The position numbers were made by a program, and so were the translations under genes. From contig SHXP01000082.1 in assembly GCA_009693225.1 (NCBI GenBank), positions 1 to 8,773 on the forward strand: 8,773 bases of DNA. The letters run 5' to 3'. Numbering within the stretch: position 1 is the stretch's first letter; each line of letters opens with the position of its first letter. The DNA is from Limnohabitans sp. Lineage in GTDB: Bacteria > Pseudomonadota > Gammaproteobacteria > Burkholderiales > Burkholderiaceae_C. Of this stretch, positions 6,260 through 8,773 are shown piece after piece. The notes beneath the pieces are model-generated. The model was not told the origin of the DNA. It made no database searches and worked only from the letters and a program-made list of their open reading frames with translations.

Positions 6260-7636
6260 TCAGTGGGTGGTGTCGGCTGCGGTGACGGAAGCTGCGGCCA
6301 GTTGTCTTGAGACGTCAGCGGCTTGCCGGTTGAATTGATCGCGCGCGAAAGCAGGAACCGGCACGGACTCGCTTTGCCGGGCCAGCAGTTGCGGATCTTT
6401 GTGAGCGCCGTTGACTCGGAATTCAAAATGCAAATGCGGTCCGGTGGCCCATCCGGTAGCGCCGACCAGGCCGACAGTTTGACCCTGAGACACAGACTGT
6501 CCGCGGCGCACCAGCATTTTGCGCAAGTGCGCATATACCGTGGAATGGCCGTTGTTGTGTTTGATCACCACCGCATTGCCGTAACCGCCTATATTGCCCG
6601 CACTCTTCACCACACCCGCACCGACGCTGCGCACCGGTGCGCCCTTGGCCGCGGCGTAATCCACACCGAGGTGAGCGCGCCAGGTTTGAAAGATGGGGTG
6701 AAAGCGCATGCTGAAGCCGCTGCTCACGCGTGAAAACGCCAGCGGTGAAGCCAGGTAGGTGCGGCGCAGGCTTTGGCCTTGCAGGTTGTAGTAGCCGCCG
6801 GGTTTGTTGCTGTTTTCCTGGAACCACATGGCCTGGTGTGTTTTGCCTTTGTTGACAAACTCGGCCGTCAGCACCTTGCCGGGTTTCAGCGGTTCACCAT
6901 CGGCTTCCAGGGATTCGTAGGTGACAGTGAAGCGGTCGTCTTTGCGCAGGGCGCGGTGAAAATCAATATCGCCTGAGAAAATTTCAGCCAGCTGCACCGC
7001 TATGCTGTCGGGAATGCGCGCGTCGTCGGTAGCGGCAAACAAGGAGGTTTGAATCAGGCCGCCGGAGAGACGAACCGAGGTTTTGAGCTCACCGGTTTCG
7101 CGTCTTGCGCTCAGGCCCTGTTCGCCGAGTTCAATCACCAGCCGTTGAAAGCTGTCGTTTTTGTCAGTCGCCCATCGTGCCGTGAGTTTGAGCAAATGGT
7201 TGTCATCGTCAACTTCAGCGTTTAATTGACGGGCGCTTTTGCCCAGCAGGCCTTCTCGCACTAGGGGGTTGCTGCGCATGAAGTCAGCCGCTGTCTTATC
7301 TGATATGCCCAGGCGCGACAGCATGGACTCGGGCGTGTCGGTAGAACGCGATGTGTCGGTGCGGTACAAGCGCAGTTTGTCTTTGCTCAGGCTGCTGATC
7401 TGGCTGTCGAGAGCGATGTTGCTGATGTTTTCCACTATCTGCCGGATGGGTGCGGGTGAGTCTGACTGCCTGAACCCTGCCACTGCCAATGCAGCAGCTG
7501 CGGTCAGCGCCAACACCACAGTCAGTCGAACCACACCATTGTTTCGGTAAGGCTCATCATCTCGGGCAGTATCAGGAAAGTCGTTGTCTTGCAAAATCAG
7601 CGTCCGGTGGCTGAGGCGCCCTATTGACTGCGGCAC
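6260..7636 (-). CDS. M23 family peptidoglycan DD-metalloendopeptidase, membrane-anchored (MepM-like)
   Basis: Predicted zinc endopeptidase that cuts peptidoglycan cross-links in the periplasm. In order: a hydrophilic N-terminus (1-34), one hydrophobic segment (about 35-55, signal anchor), a LysM/OapA-like region (about 97-155), a Csd3-like second domain with GDIDFHRALRKDDRFTVTYE (about 222-241), and a LytM domain from about 300. Zinc and catalytic residues of M23 are present: H322 and D326 (HLGVD), H370 (YAHL), and H401 and H403 (HLHFEFR), so it looks active. A tail of about 40 residues follows the domain. The GTG at 7636 is the first in-frame start and has only a poor ribosome site; TTG (residue 15) or GTG (residue 35) are alternatives, so the N-terminus is uncertain. 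It is first in an operon with anmK, linking wall cleavage to muropeptide recycling. I do not assign a symbol, since M23 paralogues are hard to tell apart. Confidence 0.9.
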   Translation of the reverse strand: MPQSIGRLSHRTLILQDNDFPDTARDDEPYRNNGVVRLTVVLALTAAAALAVAGFRQSDSPAPIRQIVENISNIALDSQISSLSKDKLRLYRTDTSRSTDTPESMLSRLGISDKTAADFMRSNPLVREGLLGKSARQLNAEVDDDNHLLKLTARWATDKNDSFQRLVIELGEQGLSARRETGELKTSVRLSGGLIQTSLFAATDDARIPDSIAVQLAEIFSGDIDFHRALRKDDRFTVTYESLEADGEPLKPGKVLTAEFVNKGKTHQAMWFQENSNKPGGYYNLQGQSLRRTYLASPLAFSRVSSGFSMRFHPIFQTWRAHLGVDYAAAKGAPVRSVGAGVVKSAGNIGGYGNAVVIKHNNGHSTVYAHLRKMLVRRGQSVSQGQTVGLVGATGWATGPHLHFEFRVNGAHKDPQLLARQSESVPVPAFARDQFNRQAADVSRQLAAASVTAADTTH

Positions 7637-7658
7637 CTTAGAATGAAGGAAATAGTTG

Positions 7659-7684
7659 TGGGCTTCACCCTTAGGTGCAGCCCA
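7659..7684. repeat. Inverted repeat (hairpin) in the tyrS / M23 divergent region
   Basis: TGGGCT (7659-7664) pairs with AGCCCA (7679-7684), and CACC (7666-7669) with GGTG (7674-7677), with one mismatch between the stems and a CTTA loop: ten pairs over 26 bases. It falls at the very start of the predicted M23 mRNA and upstream of tyrS. There is no T run, so it is not a terminator. It may be an mRNA stem or an operator; its function is unknown. Confidence 0.6.
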
Positions 7685-7693
7685 AAGATGTGA

Positions 7694-7722
7694 AGTATAC
7701 AGGCCTGACTACCAGGCAACAA
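7694..7722 (-). promoter_or_regulatory. Sigma-70 type promoter of the M23-anmK operon
   Basis: On the minus strand, TTGTTG (complement of 7717-7722) and TATACT (complement of 7694-7699) are separated by exactly 17 bases. Transcription would start near 7687 and give a leader of about 50 bases before the GTG at 7636. The spacer contains a small inverted repeat, GCCTG (7703-7707) with CAGGC (7713-7717). No equally good plus-strand promoter for tyrS is visible. Confidence 0.6.
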
Positions 7723-7736
7723 GCCCGAAATCACAT

Positions 7737-8773
7737 ATGAATCAAGCATCTGAGAAACAAACCTCATTATCTGCAACGGTTGAGCAGGCGCTGGCTGTGT
7801 CTTTGCGCGGCTGCGAAGAACTGCTGCCCAGGGATGAATGGGTGAAAAAGCTGCAACGTCACGAAGCATCCGGTCAGCCCTTGCGCATCAAACTCGGCCT
7901 GGACCCGACCGCACCTGACATACATATCGGTCATACCGTGGTGCTCAACAAAATGCGCCAGTTGCAGGACCTGGGGCATCAGGTAATATTTCTGATCGGC
8001 GACTTCACCTCGCTGATCGGCGACCCGTCGGGACGCAACAGCACGCGATCACCGCTGACACCCGAACAGATCAAACACAACGCCGACACCTATTACAAAC
8101 AGGCGAGCATGGTGCTGGACCCGGCGCGCACCGAGATCCGATACAACAGCGAATGGTGCGACCCACTAGGCACGCGCGGCATGATTCAACTGGCGTCGCG
8201 CTACACGGTGGCGCGCATGATGGAGCGCGACGATTTCCACAAACGCTTTCACGCCGGCCAATCGATCAGCGTGCACGAATTTTTGTACCCGTTAATGCAG
8301 GGCTACGACAGCGTGGCCTTAAAAAGCGACCTCGAGTTGGGCGGCACCGATCAAAAATTCAATTTGCTCATGGGCCGGCATCTGCAACAGGAATACGGCC
8401 AGGAACCGCAGTGCATTCTGACCATGCCGCTGCTCGAAGGCCTGGACGGCGTCGACAAGATGTCCAAGAGCAAGAACAACTACATCGGTATCACCGAAGA
8501 TGCCAACACCATGTTCGGCAAGGTCATGTCGATCAGCGATGAGCTGATGTGGCGCTGGTTCACGCTGTTGAGCTTTCAGAGTCTGGAGGCGATTGACGCG
8601 TTGACAGCCGAAGTCGCAGTCGGGCGCAACCCGCGCGACGCCAAGGTCATGCTGGCCAAGGAAATCACCGCGCGTTTTCACTCTGCAGTACTGGCCGACA
8701 GCGCCGAGCAGGATTTTGTCAACCGGAGCAAAGGCGGTATTCCCGACGATATTCCTGATGTGAACTTGAGCGG
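7737..8773 (+). CDS. tyrS: Tyrosyl-tRNA synthetase, 3' truncated by window edge
   Basis: Class I aminoacyl-tRNA synthetase that activates tyrosine with ATP and charges tRNA-Tyr. The visible 345 codons run from an ATG to the window end without a stop; about 60-70 residues, including the usual C-terminal S4 RNA-binding domain, are cut off. Seen: [20 protein letters not shown] with the HIGH motif at 63-66, [16 protein letters not shown] (85-100), [37 protein letters not shown] (199-209) and the KMSKS loop at 241-245. The HIGH region and the LGGTDQKFN sequence place it with the second TyrRS type common in beta- and gammaproteobacteria (TyrZ-like), not with the E. coli type. No Shine-Dalgarno is evident before the ATG, but the N-terminus, with RGCEELL about 25 residues in, looks like betaproteobacterial relatives as I remember them. 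Confidence 0.96.
   Translation, partial: MNQASEKQTSLSATVEQALAVSLRGCEELLPRDEWVKKLQRHEASGQPLRIKLGLDPTAPDIHIGHTVVLNKMRQLQDLGHQVIFLIGDFTSLIGDPSGRNSTRSPLTPEQIKHNADTYYKQASMVLDPARTEIRYNSEWCDPLGTRGMIQLASRYTVARMMERDDFHKRFHAGQSISVHEFLYPLMQGYDSVALKSDLELGGTDQKFNLLMGRHLQQEYGQEPQCILTMPLLEGLDGVDKMSKSKNNYIGITEDANTMFGKVMSISDELMWRWFTLLSFQSLEAIDALTAEVAVGRNPRDAKVMLAKEITARFHSAVLADSAEQDFVNRSKGGIPDDIPDVNLS

Noticed and set aside
5325..6338. Long plus-strand open frame of 337 codons antisense to anmK
   Set aside because: It lies opposite a fully convincing anmK, continues into the opposite strand of the M23 gene, and has no recognisable domain or good ribosome site. Long antisense frames are common in GC-rich genes with strong third-position bias.
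7624..7644. TTGACT and TAGAAT as a plus-strand promoter for tyrS
   Set aside because: The two hexamers are only 9 bases apart, so they cannot form one promoter, and neither has a good partner at the proper distance.

Overview
The window looks like ordinary chromosomal DNA of a betaproteobacterium, most likely Burkholderiales. This rests on the long-insert form of S-adenosylhomocysteinase, the TyrRS subtype that reads [16 protein letters not shown], the close resemblance of MetF, RlmJ and AnmK to betaproteobacterial forms as I remember them, and a GC-rich, GC3-biased composition. Genus cannot be fixed by eye. I see no transposase, integrase, phage gene, CRISPR array, tRNA or rRNA. No stretch longer than about 180 bases lacks a gene.

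Layout. (1) Positions 1-2661, plus strand: the end of ahcY, then tlyA, then metF, packed with almost no spacing. ahcY and metF belong to the activated methyl cycle (S-adenosylhomocysteine removal and methyl-tetrahydrofolate supply), and a SAM-dependent rRNA methyltransferase sits between them. (2) 2658-3554, minus strand: rlmJ, a 23S rRNA adenine methyltransferase, converges on metF so tightly that the two stop codons overlap. (3) 3555-3731: a divergent leader with a possible rplM promoter and two small hairpins. (4) 3732-4564, plus strand: rplM-rpsI (ribosomal proteins L13 and S9), closed by a strong intrinsic terminator. (5) 4626-5099: erpA, an iron-sulfur carrier with its own extended -10 promoter and, just downstream of it, a 25-base imperfect palindrome that resembles an IscR type 1 operator. 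(6) 5100-5144: a bidirectional terminator shared by erpA and the facing anmK. (7) 7636-5145, minus strand: a two-gene cell-wall operon, an M23 endopeptidase followed by anmK, joining peptidoglycan cleavage to recycling of anhydro-muramic acid. (8) 7637-7736: a divergent control region with a good promoter for the M23 operon and a 26-base hairpin. (9) 7737-8773, plus strand: the first 345 codons of tyrS, cut by the window end.

Most genes serve translation (tlyA, rlmJ, rplM, rpsI, tyrS), methyl-group metabolism, iron-sulfur maturation or cell-wall turnover. I do not see a previously undescribed system. The observations most worth checking are regulatory: the IscR-like site before erpA, the competing folds at the rpsI terminator, the rplM leader and the hairpin between tyrS and the M23 gene.
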